From Chitinophaga filiformis (GTDB lineage: Bacteria; Bacteroidota; Bacteroidia; Chitinophagales; Chitinophagaceae): a stretch of 64,000 bases of DNA. Below are positions 35,749-43,081 of this stretch, one piece after another (the stretch's first letter is position 1; every line of letters begins with the position of its first letter). The DNA lies in the NCBI RefSeq assembly GCF_021646545.1, contig NZ_JAKIRP010000013.1, positions 62,001 through 126,000 of the forward strand. The letters are read 5' to 3'. The position numbers and the translations under genes were made by a program. Below the pieces are notes generated by a model, which saw only the letters and a list, made by a program, of their open reading frames with translations, made no database searches and was not told the origin of the DNA.

Positions 35749-37486
35749 AATTGCTGGTGCTACGTTGGGAATTAAAGATCTGTACGTATTCAGGACATGT
35801 CTGCATCAGCTCCGGATGGGCGCCCGCGGCTATCACTTCCCCATCCATCAGCAGAATGATCTGGTCGAAATGTTCTACAGATGCTATTTTTTGCGTAACG
35901 GAAATCAAAGTCAGATGCGGATAATTTTCCTGGACATTCTCCAGTATCCTTTGCTCGGTGTTGGCATCCACTCTTGCGGTGAAATCGTCCAGCAGCAGGA
36001 TGCGCGGATTAATAGCCAGCGCTCTCGCCAGCATGATACGTTGCTTTTGTCCGCCGGAAAGACTGGCGCCTCTCTCAGATACCACTGTTTCCAATCCCTC
36101 AGGCAAGCCGGCGATAAACTCTTTCAGCTCTGCCGTAGCGATCGCCTGCTGCATAGTAGCCTCGCTTACGGTTTCATTAAAGGCAATATTCTCACGCAGG
36201 CTCATATTAAAAACAATACTGTCCTGGAATACCAGGCCCACCTGCTGTAACAAAGCCGCTTTATCATATTCATCGAGGTCCGTATTATCATAGCATATAC
36301 GTCCGCTCTCAGGTTTCAGCAATCCCACGATCACATTCAGCAGCTGTGTTTTACCCGCTGCCGTCGGACCAATAATAGCGGTGCGGGTACCGGCTTTTAC
36401 CGAGAAGGAAACATCTTTCAGCACCGGTTTACCGTCCATAGACAGGACAATATTTTCTACCATCACGTCTCCGTCCAGTTGTTTCTTCACCGTCCCTTTA
36501 TCCTGCACTTCCGGTGCATACAATACCTCGCTGATACGCTGGAAGGAAGCAGATGCCTGCGCAATCAGGTTACTCATAAACCCGATCACAATGATGGGAA
36601 AGATCAATAGAGCGATATAACTGTTGAAAGCGGCAATATCACCCAGCGTCATCTCGCCTCTTATCACAAAATGTCCTCCCAGGAGGAGCGTTGCCAGTAC
36701 AGACATCCCTGCCAGAAAACTGATAACGGGTACCAGGCCGGCAAACATACGCACGATCGCGATACCCAGTGTCTTTGACTCTCCGTTCGGTGCAATAAAA
36801 CGGTCGTATTCCAGCTGCTGTGCATTGACTACCCTGATCAGGGCAGCACCGGTAATACTCTCGTTGATCGTCTTATTCAGCTTATCTACTACCTCTCTGC
36901 TGATGCGGAACATAGAGCGCACTTTTTTCAGCACCCGCCAGAAAGCGATCGCAATAAAAGGAATGATAGTGAGTATGACCAGTCCAAGCTTCCAGTCCCT
37001 GCTCAGCAGCAGTACACAGCAACCTATGATCATAAAGGCAGAAGAAGCGATGGAAATAATAGCCTGTGAAATGAAGACCTTGATGCTGTCGACGTCGCCC
37101 GTCAGATTCGTGAGCAGTTTCGAGGGATTGACCTGCTGTATATACGAATAGTCCTGCCGGGAGATCCTGTCGGCGAGAGATGTTCGCAAACGGCGTCCCA
37201 CCTTTTCGGCCATGTATGTCTGAATGATACTTTGCAGATAAGTGAAAATAAAAATACCGGCAGCGGCGGCGATGAACTCGGTTACCAGGTCTCTCATCAC
37301 CAGCGTTCCTTTAGCATAGGCATCGATACCCTTGGCGGTCAGTGCTGGCAGGACCAGGTTCAATCCATTACTACATAAAGCCATCAGGATCAGTAAGAAT
37401 AATTGTCCTCTGTAAGGGCGCAGCAAAGACATCAATCCTGATTTTCCTTTCCCTGTCGTGGCAACAGGTGCATTTGTCTTCTTCAT
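35729..37486 (-). CDS. ABC exporter half-transporter, subunit with degenerate ATPase site
   Basis: 585 aa, six TM helices then an ABC domain. Walker A GPTAAGKT and signature SLSGGQKQRIMLARA are canonical, but the Walker B reads LLLDDFTARVD (Asp for the catalytic Glu) and the H-loop reads ISVTQKIAS (Gln for His). With the neighbouring subunit this gives one complete and one degenerate ATP site, as in TM287/288- and LmrCD-type heterodimers. The start at 37486 (MKKTNAPVATT) gives the usual N-terminus. First gene of the operon; a probable attenuator lies upstream. Confidence 0.92.
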   Translation of the reverse strand: MKKTNAPVATTGKGKSGLMSLLRPYRGQLFLLILMALCSNGLNLVLPALTAKGIDAYAKGTLVMRDLVTEFIAAAAGIFIFTYLQSIIQTYMAEKVGRRLRTSLADRISRQDYSYIQQVNPSKLLTNLTGDVDSIKVFISQAIISIASSAFMIIGCCVLLLSRDWKLGLVILTIIPFIAIAFWRVLKKVRSMFRISREVVDKLNKTINESITGAALIRVVNAQQLEYDRFIAPNGESKTLGIAIVRMFAGLVPVISFLAGMSVLATLLLGGHFVIRGEMTLGDIAAFNSYIALLIFPIIVIGFMSNLIAQASASFQRISEVLYAPEVQDKGTVKKQLDGDVMVENIVLSMDGKPVLKDVSFSVKAGTRTAIIGPTAAGKTQLLNVIVGLLKPESGRICYDNTDLDEYDKAALLQQVGLVFQDSIVFNMSLRENIAFNETVSEATMQQAIATAELKEFIAGLPEGLETVVSERGASLSGGQKQRIMLARALAINPRILLLDDFTARVDANTEQRILENVQENYPHLTLISVTQKIASVEHFDQIILLMDGEVIAAGAHPELMQTCPEYVQIFNSQRSTSNYELQPE

Positions 37487-37638
37487 ATCAATAACAAATA
37501 TATGGCAGCTGGCAGACCTATCACTGCAAAAGGCCAATTTAAACTAAAAATAGAGCATTATAATACGCAGGTATAGGGGCGTTGGGTTAATGCGCTGATA
37601 AGCTGACGAACGGGCAGAACAAATATTGTGTGACTGGG

Positions 37639-37671
37639 AAAAAAAAGTCCTCCCGGCGTAACCGGAAGGAC
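37639..37671 (-). terminator. Intrinsic terminator in the ABC-operon leader
   Basis: On the minus strand, GTCCTTCCGG pairs with CCGGGAGGAC (10 bp with one G-U) around loop TTACG, followed directly by eight T. It stands 153 bp before the first ABC start codon and would stop transcription from the leader promoter. Confidence 0.8.
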
Positions 37672-37718
37672 CTCGACGCGTCCGCGTCCCAGATATTTTT
37701 TATGGAGCAACCCGGTTA
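37659..37718 (-). promoter_or_regulatory. Candidate antiterminator pairing segments
   Basis: TAACCGG at 37718-37712 (containing the leader stop codon) is perfectly complementary to CCGGTTA at 37665-37659, which lies in the 5' arm and loop of the terminator. Pairing would break the terminator. The same TAACCGG can instead pair with CGGTTGG inside the leader ORF (37732-37726). Confidence 0.5.
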
Positions 37719-37763
37719 GGCGATACCAACCGAAGGTTTCCATGAATATTCTGTAGATTGCAT
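37716..37763 (-). CDS. 15-codon leader ORF with strong Shine-Dalgarno
   Basis: Encodes MQSTEYSWKPSVGIA and a TAA stop. AAGGAGG at 37775-37769 stands 5 nt before the ATG, an almost perfect Shine-Dalgarno in a genome where most genes lack one. Its 3' half folds into a stem of about 16 bp with downstream sequence. It precedes a terminator and the ABC exporter operon, fitting a leader peptide whose translation decides read-through. It could also be a free-standing small peptide gene. Confidence 0.55.
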   Translation of the reverse strand: MQSTEYSWKPSVGIA

Positions 37764-37804
37764 GAATACCTCCTTTTCTTTAGTGAGAAATGAAATTACG
37801 GAAT

Positions 37805-37833
37805 TTATCCGAATATGCGGTTCCGTTTGTCAA
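37805..37833 (-). promoter_or_regulatory. Candidate promoter of the ABC-operon leader
   Basis: TTGACA at 37833-37828, 17-nt spacer, GGATAA at 37810-37805, and overlapping TAAATTCC resembling a Bacteroidota -7 box. It would start a transcript about 35 nt before the leader ORF. A second possible -7 box (TATATTTG) exists just before the ABC start codon. Confidence 0.4.
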
Positions 37834-37860
37834 TTTTAGTGGTAATTTTCGTGTTATATT

Positions 37861-38676
37861 ATGATACGCATCGAAACCTATATTCCGCAAAACCTGACCC
37901 ATCTGGTCAAAAACTGCTGGTACCTGGAAGTCCCTGCACATCTCCCGCAGCCTTACCTGGAGGATATCTTACCCGACGGGCATCATGAAATTATTTTCCA
38001 TCTGTACCCGCATACAGGCAAACGAAAATTCAGTGACACGGAGTGGATCGAAGAGCCTACCGCTTTTATCGCGGGACAAACACTCACCTGCTACACGCTA
38101 CAGCTGATGCCGGGCGCGCGTTTATACGGTATTCGTTTCTACCCGCATACCTTATCCGCTTTTCTGAAAATGCCGGTCCCCGATCCGCCCTCCGGTATTA
38201 CACCGTTGAGTGATATTCTCCCTGCCGGCAGCTTTATGGATTGTATCACAGAACATCCACAAACGACTTTCAGCCACTTCGAGAAACTGCTTACCGGGAT
38301 GATCACCAGGCTGGAACAGCCTTCCAGCACTTACGATTATGTACACGCTGCCGTACGCGAAATAATGCGTCACAAAGGAAACGTGTCTGTAGATCAGCTC
38401 CTGCACCGCACCGGCGTATCAGGAAAATATCTTGACGCCCTGTTTAAAAAACAGGTGGGATTAACGCCCAAAGCCGTGAGCAACATTATCCGCTTCAACC
38501 ACTTTGTGGCCTGGCAAAAGGCGCATCCCAATGAAAACTATACCGCCGGTAGCTATGAAACCGGCTATTACGACCAGTCCCACCTCATCCGCACATTCCG
38601 GCAGTATACCCAGCAATCGCCTAAGGCGTATTTCAATAGTGATACGTGGATCAATAACGTTTTTGTCAATATCTGA
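37861..38676 (+). CDS. AraC-family transcriptional regulator
   Basis: 271 aa. The N-terminal cupin-like domain (about 1-150) has ILPDGHHEIIFHLYP and PGARLYGIRFYPHTL, the style of the Bacteroidota AraC group with a DUF6597-type sensor. Two helix-turn-helix motifs near 175-265 include SVDQLLHRTGVSGKYLDALF and GYYDQSHLIRTFRQYTQQSP. Divergent from the ABC exporter and its leader, so it may regulate it. The 3' end, including the stop, is duplicated just downstream. Confidence 0.88.
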   Translation: MIRIETYIPQNLTHLVKNCWYLEVPAHLPQPYLEDILPDGHHEIIFHLYPHTGKRKFSDTEWIEEPTAFIAGQTLTCYTLQLMPGARLYGIRFYPHTLSAFLKMPVPDPPSGITPLSDILPAGSFMDCITEHPQTTFSHFEKLLTGMITRLEQPSSTYDYVHAAVREIMRHKGNVSVDQLLHRTGVSGKYLDALFKKQVGLTPKAVSNIIRFNHFVAWQKAHPNENYTAGSYETGYYDQSHLIRTFRQYTQQSPKAYFNSDTWINNVFVNI

Positions 38677-38797
38677 CAGTTCTCTTTTTTTACAATTGCC
38701 GCCTATGCCACAGCAGTAGCAATACCTGGATCAATAACCTATTTTCAATATCGACAGTTCACTTTTTTACAATTTCCGCCTATGCCACAGCAGTAGT
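38642..38797 (+). repeat. 80-bp direct duplication of the AraC gene 3' end
   Basis: Copy 1 (from 38642) contains the last codons and stop of the AraC gene; copy 2 (from 38722) repeats TGGATCAATAAC, TCAATATC-GACAGTTC and CCGCCTATGCCACAGCAGTA with a few changes. Copy 2 now forms the upstream region of the following gene. Confidence 0.8.
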
Positions 38798-38812
38798 TTT
38801 GTGTCAAAAAAC

Positions 38813-39490
38813 ATGAAATCATTGCTGATAGCAGCATTGCTATTTTCTTCGCTGGCATCCGCACAGGAAAAGAATGTGGCGCAATTTGTCATATGGGAAC
38901 CTAAAGAAGGACAGGCACTAACTTTCGAAACCGGCTACCGCCAACATCTCCAATGGCATGCTGCCAATGATGATCCCTGGGACTGGTACGGCTGGTACTT
39001 CACATCCGGTCCCCGGAGCGGACAGTTTATGGACGCAACAGTGGATCATGCCTGGCAGGATTTTGACACACCGCTGAAACCTGCAGAAGACGGAGCCGAT
39101 AATAAACTGCATGTCTATCCCTTTGCAGATCTCCGGGCTGTCATGAAACTGGAAAAGGTGGCCAGCTGTGGCAGTAACGCAGGATTACAGTCACGCTTAC
39201 TGCGTATGATAACTTTATCCGCCACTGATATCAATGCAGCTATCGCAATCACCCGTAAACTAAAAGACCAGCTGCACACCTCCTGCCTGTACATTTACAA
39301 AGTAGTGGATGGAGGTGATATCAATCAGCTGATACTATTGCTGGCATATAACGCTTACAACGAATTCGGCAGAGATGCCGCATTACCGGAGATACTGGAA
39401 CGGCTTGACAAACAGACGTCCGTAGCCGCTATTCAACATATTACATCCGAAACACTGGTATTTAAAAAGGATATGAGTCGCCTGCATTAG
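38813..39490 (+). CDS. Secreted protein of unknown function
   Basis: 225 aa with a signal peptide (MKSLLIAALLFSSLASAQ, cleavage after SAQ). The mature part is rich in aromatic residues (WDWYGWYFTSG) and has no motif I recognise. ATG at 38813 was chosen; the frame opens slightly earlier at a GTG that would spoil the signal peptide. It has its own short upstream region formed by the 80-bp duplication. Confidence 0.7.
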   Translation: MKSLLIAALLFSSLASAQEKNVAQFVIWEPKEGQALTFETGYRQHLQWHAANDDPWDWYGWYFTSGPRSGQFMDATVDHAWQDFDTPLKPAEDGADNKLHVYPFADLRAVMKLEKVASCGSNAGLQSRLLRMITLSATDINAAIAITRKLKDQLHTSCLYIYKVVDGGDINQLILLLAYNAYNEFGRDAALPEILERLDKQTSVAAIQHITSETLVFKKDMSRLH

Positions 39491-39520
39491 CCTGGAGAAT
39501 ATTTCTGCTTCCAGACGCGG

Positions 39521-39570
39521 ACAAACAAACAAACAAACAAACAAACAAACAAACAAACAAACAAACAAAC
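39521..39570. repeat. Tetranucleotide (ACAA) microsatellite, about 12.5 units
   Basis: 50 bp of uninterrupted ACAA repeats, 30 bp after the stop of the secreted-protein gene and before a convergent SDR gene. Length variation by slipped-strand pairing is expected. Confidence 0.95.
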
Positions 39571-39664
39571 TCAGTAGCATAGGTACAAACATTTGAAGGA
39601 ACAACACTGCGGTGCTGCTCCTCCAAAGGCGGACGTCACATATGACCTATCGTTACTTCTTTGC

Positions 39665-39694
39665 TGTCAGAGCTGCGTTCGTGCAGCGCTGACA
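39665..39694. terminator. Hairpin between convergent genes
   Basis: Arms TGTCAG--CTGC and GCAG--CTGACA with internal mismatches and loop GTTCGT. Only short T runs are nearby, so terminator function is uncertain. Confidence 0.45.
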
Positions 39695-39756
39695 ACTGAC
39701 TTACTTTTCTATGTCCTGTTATTCCCTCTCCACGATCAAAGCCGCTCTATATTATC

Positions 39757-40575
39757 TTACTTATAAAGTCCTGCAATTGTCTCCAGGTAATTCTCAATCG
39801 GCATGGAATTACGCATCGCCATCAGCTGCTTACCCTGATCCCCTACCAATGTCCTGAACTGCTTGCTTTTTCCTGTAGCCAGATCATAGATCACATCTAC
39901 AATCGTCTGCGGATCATCCAGCAATGCCGGGTCTACATTAGCCATCATTGACTTAACCTTGTCAGTGATATCATCATAATCACGGATCTCAGGATGTTTA
40001 TTCCAGGCAATACGGTCTTTGAAGTTATTCCCGCTCGATCCGCCCTGCTCTACGAGGCGTAACTCAATGTTCAAAGGCTTCAGCTCATAATAAAGTCCCT
40101 CTGTCAGACCCTCCAGCGCAAACTTGGACATGTTGTACAGAGACCCTACCGGTACAGCAGTAGTAACCCCCATGAAGGAGCTGATATTGATGAACATTCC
40201 TCCCTTGTTTTCCCGGAAGTGAGGCAGGAAACCACGGATCACGTTAATAGGACCGCGCACATTCGTATTATACTGCCAGTCTATCACCGATTCATACGCA
40301 GCCTCCAAAGCACCATAACTGCCCACTCCCGCATTGTTCACCACTACATCTATCTTTCCGAATGCAGCTATCGCATCTCTCACAGCTGCCTGCACCTGTT
40401 CTATGTCAGTGACGTCCAACCTGAAAATGCGGATATTCTCATATTGTGTCAGTTCTGTCTCCTTTTCCGGCATACGCATGGTAGCCGCTACATTCCATCC
40501 CTGTCCTGCAAAATACTTTGCGCTTAATTTTCCTAAACCATCGCTGGTACCTGTAATAAATACTGTCTTCTTCAT
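39757..40575 (-). CDS. Short-chain dehydrogenase/reductase regulated by the adjacent TetR protein
   Basis: 272 aa classical SDR: TGTSDGLG at residues 8-15, Arg in TMRMPEKE after beta-2 (NADP preference), NNAG near 87, catalytic Ser in ISSFMG, and YNMSK. It belongs to the group with long C-terminal tails (about 90 residues beyond the active site) often annotated as oxidoreductases of xenobiotic or retinol-like substrates. It is divergent from a TetR gene with palindromic operators in between. Confidence 0.88.
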   Translation of the reverse strand: MKKTVFITGTSDGLGKLSAKYFAGQGWNVAATMRMPEKETELTQYENIRIFRLDVTDIEQVQAAVRDAIAAFGKIDVVVNNAGVGSYGALEAAYESVIDWQYNTNVRGPINVIRGFLPHFRENKGGMFINISSFMGVTTAVPVGSLYNMSKFALEGLTEGLYYELKPLNIELRLVEQGGSSGNNFKDRIAWNKHPEIRDYDDITDKVKSMMANVDPALLDDPQTIVDVIYDLATGKSKQFRTLVGDQGKQLMAMRNSMPIENYLETIAGLYK

Positions 40576-40602
40576 ATCTGATGATTAAATTTTTATTATA
40601 AC

Positions 40603-40692
40603 GGAACTTTTGTTCCGCAAATATATACATAACGGAACAAAAGTTCCTAATAAATATTTTCTATTCCGGAATTTTAATTCCGTTTTGTACAT
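40603..40692. promoter_or_regulatory. Three palindromic TetR operator candidates
   Basis: GGAAC-TTTT-GTTCC spans 40603-40616, GGAAC-AAAA-GTTCC spans 40634-40647, and CGGAATT-TT-AATTCCG-like spans 40677-40692. Two lie close to the SDR start and one close to the TetR start, allowing repression of both. Confidence 0.75.
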
Positions 40693-40715
40693 TTGTATAA
40701 TAAATAGTATCACCT

Positions 40716-41297
40716 ATGGCAAGGACAAAACGATTTGACGAAGAGGAAATGCTGAACAATGCCATGCTGTTTTTCTGGCATAAAGGATACAACGGCACTT
40801 CTCCGCAGGAAATACTGGATGAACTGAAACTGAGCCGTTCCAGTCTGTATGATACCTTTGGCGATAAAAGAAGCCTATTCATCAGTACACTGAAACGCTA
40901 CAGAAATACCGTCACCGCGCAGATCATTGAGATACTGGAAGCGTCGGAGAATATTCCCGAAACACTTAAACTGCTGTTCCTGCAAACAAAAGCACAAAGC
41001 TTCGCAGGTGAAGACAAGAGGGGCTGTTTCATGGTGAACTCCAAAGTGGAACTCGCCCCGCACGACGAAGAAGTAGCTGCTATCGTAAAAGAGAACAGGG
41101 AAGCACTGGAAAATGCCTTCACTTCAGCTATTAAAAGAGGTCAGGAAAAGGGACAGATCTCTAAAGACAATCCGCCCCGCTCCCTCGCAAGATTTGTCAT
41201 GAATAATCTCTGGGGCCTGAGCGTACATTCCAAATCAGGCGCCGACAAGAAGGTATTTGATGATATTATCAGAATTACGATGTCTGTTATTAAATAA
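40716..41297 (+). CDS. TetR-family transcriptional regulator
   Basis: 193 aa. N-terminal HTH: KRFDEEEMLNNAMLFFWHKG, then SPQEILDELKLSRSSLYDTFGDKRSLF. The ligand domain contains EDKRGCFMVNSKVELAPHD, with the Gly-Cys-Phe motif of the TetR_C_16/AcrR-like group that responds to electrophiles or small organics. Divergent from the SDR gene; autoregulation likely. It is the last gene inside the inverted-repeat bracket: repeat block B starts directly after its stop. Confidence 0.9.
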   Translation: MARTKRFDEEEMLNNAMLFFWHKGYNGTSPQEILDELKLSRSSLYDTFGDKRSLFISTLKRYRNTVTAQIIEILEASENIPETLKLLFLQTKAQSFAGEDKRGCFMVNSKVELAPHDEEVAAIVKENREALENAFTSAIKRGQEKGQISKDNPPRSLARFVMNNLWGLSVHSKSGADKKVFDDIIRITMSVIK

Positions 41298-41355
41298 TCA
41301 GGCGACTTCCGCTTGCATTTTTGGCTGCTGCATATATACGGATTGGGGCGATATC

Positions 41356-41465
41356 GCGGTCTTCAGGCTGGGATCACTGGCTGTGTTCTTTGAAGCTGCG
41401 TGCTATTAAGCATCGGAAATCGTGTGAACGGCTTCAAACAACATAGGCCAGTGATTCCCACCGCT
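41356..41465 (-). repeat. R2 palindromic element, internally deleted copy
   Basis: About 110 bp. Both arms are present, but most of the loop, including one CACACGATT repeat, is missing. Confidence 0.75.
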
Positions 41466-41525
41466 ATGCTTATTGACTTCCGCTCATATTTTGGGATGCT
41501 GCATATCATATTGATGGGCTATACC

Positions 41526-41679
41526 GCGGTCTTCAGGCTGGGATCACTGGCTGTGTTCTTTGAAGCTGCGTGCTATTAGGCATTTGGAATCGTGTGGGCC
41601 ATTGGATATGTATTAAACCCCTGTCAATCGTGTGGGCTGCTTCAAACAACATAGGCCAGTGATTCCCACCTGAAGCCGC
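41526..41679 (-). repeat. R2 palindromic element, full copy in block B
   Basis: 154 bp, near-identical reverse complement of the copy at 31418-31571, including the loop with its CCACACGATT repeats. Confidence 0.8.
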
Positions 41680-41748
41680 TATGCTTAGCGACTTCCACTT
41701 ATAGATTGAGGCCTGCTCTATAGAGTTGTAATGTTTGAGGAACAGTTA

Positions 41749-41790
41749 CCGAATATTGAATACTGGATACTGAATACTGAATACTGAATA
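41749..41790 (-). repeat. Heptanucleotide microsatellite, block B
   Basis: Six 7-bp units on the + strand: CCGAATA, TTGAATA, CTGGATA and three CTGAATA. This is the complement of TATTCAG in block A, with two more units. Confidence 0.8.
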
Positions 41791-41864
41791 CCGTCAATGC
41801 GTTTTATGTCAGAATACGTATTCGTCCTGAAAACCGGACTCACGATGCTATCGTAGGGAGAGCG

Positions 41865-42031
41865 AAGGTAGCACCCGGTTTCAGATGGGAATGGCGGGCC
41901 TTCGGCTCTCTGGGCATGCGACCGATGCAGTTAAATCGATATCCCATCGTCCACCCGATTGACAAAGCCAAATAGTACTCCGCTGCCAGAGAGGCGCCGA
42001 CCGACATCCCATACTGGAACCGGAGCTACTT
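41865..42031 (-). repeat. R1 palindromic element, full copy in block B
   Basis: 167 bp. Reverse complement of the R1 copies in block A with scattered substitutions in arms and loop. Confidence 0.8.
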
Positions 42032-42146
42032 AGCGTGAATATCAGAGACAACCTTACAAGAATAACTCAATGGCCGCAATTCCAGATACAGAATAGCCAT
42101 CATCGTACTGAAAGCCGGACTCACTATATCATCGTAGGGAGAGCGA

Positions 42147-42221
42147 AAGTAGCACCCGGTTTCAGATGGGAATGTCGGGCCTTCGGCCGACCGACATCCC
42201 ATACTGGAACCGGAGCTACTT
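42147..42221 (-). repeat. R1 palindromic element, collapsed loop-less copy
   Basis: 75 bp. Both arms are joined by GGCCTTCGGCC, with the whole loop of about 71 nt and the CTCTCTGG closing segment removed. The result is an almost perfect long hairpin ending 17 bp from the SDR stop codon. Confidence 0.8.
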
Positions 42222-42237
42222 AGCGTGAATAATAATA

Positions 42238-43071
42238 TCAAAAATCCGTCGACATTGTCAACTCCTCCCGCTCCTTAAACGCATTCTTCAGCAATTCCAG
42301 CTTCGCCAGCCCCCTCGCATACGCATCAGAACCCAACAACAAATACACCGGTGGTTTCTGCTCATTTACAATAGCGATCAGCGCATTAGCTGCCTTCTCC
42401 GGACTCCCTATCTGCGTCCCATCCATTCCCTTATACTTCGCATGAGAATTCCGGATCGCCGTATACTCCGGAATAGGCTCTTTAGCAATCACCAGCGATT
42501 CGGCCGTGAGGAAACTCGTCCGGAACGCGCCCGGCGCCACAACCGTTACTTTGATGCCAAACTCTTTCACATCCTCCGCCAGCACTTCCGACAATCCTAT
42601 CACAGCATGTTTCGCAGCCCCATACACCGCCCATCCTGTAGCCGGCGCAATACCTGCAATGGAGGAAATATTAATGATGTGTCCCGACCGCTGTGCCCTG
42701 AGGTACGGCATGGCCTTACGGATCACATTCAAAGTACCGAAAACATTTACGTCGAAACTCTCTCTCGTTTCATCATCGCTCAGTTCTTCAATACTTCCGC
42801 CAATGCCATAACCAGCGTTATTTACAACCACATCGATCCTGTCAAACGTTGCAATTGTCTTATCTACAGCCGCAGCAACGCTGGCTTCATTCGTTAAATC
42901 TGTTTCTAAGGGAAGAAATTGTGCAGACGCAATACCTACTGCATCGATCAGATCCGCCTGTTTCCTGGAAGTAGCCGCCACCAGCTGACCGGTTGCCAGT
43001 AATTGCTTCACCAGACTAAGCCCCAGCCCTTTCGATGCTCCTGTTACAAACCATACTTTTTTCTCGCTCAT
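42238..43071 (-). CDS. Short-chain dehydrogenase/reductase
   Basis: 277 aa. TGASKGLG near residue 10, SRKQADL after beta-2 (Arg suggests NADP), NNAGYGIGG, ISSIAG and YGAAK. The start at 43071 (MSEKKVWFVTGASKG) is the natural SDR N-terminus; the frame extends 56 codons upstream into the neighbouring AraC gene with unrelated sequence. It is transcribed leftwards and follows the AraC gene, which may control it. The stop codon abuts repeat block B. Confidence 0.88.
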   Translation of the reverse strand: MSEKKVWFVTGASKGLGLSLVKQLLATGQLVAATSRKQADLIDAVGIASAQFLPLETDLTNEASVAAAVDKTIATFDRIDVVVNNAGYGIGGSIEELSDDETRESFDVNVFGTLNVIRKAMPYLRAQRSGHIINISSIAGIAPATGWAVYGAAKHAVIGLSEVLAEDVKEFGIKVTVVAPGAFRTSFLTAESLVIAKEPIPEYTAIRNSHAKYKGMDGTQIGSPEKAANALIAIVNEQKPPVYLLLGSDAYARGLAKLELLKNAFKEREELTMSTDF

Positions 43072-43081
43072 CTTTCGTGAT

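Larger units (their letters stand above)
41298..42237. repeat. Composite palindromic-repeat block B (right inverted copy)
   Basis: 940 bp without a gene, between the TetR stop and the SDR stop. Reading inward from its right end: collapsed R1, linker, full R1, heptamer tract, full R2, shortened R2. This is the same order as block A, reverse-complemented, and linker segments match too. Confidence 0.85.

Noticed and set aside
37558..37743. 61-aa open frame upstream of the ABC exporter
   Set aside because: It reads straight through the terminator hairpin and T run, has no ribosome-binding site, and overlaps the better-supported 15-codon leader ORF in another frame.
30577..42237. Composite transposon
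   Set aside because: The inverted blocks contain no transposase gene and no evident target-site duplication, so a classical transposon cannot be claimed.
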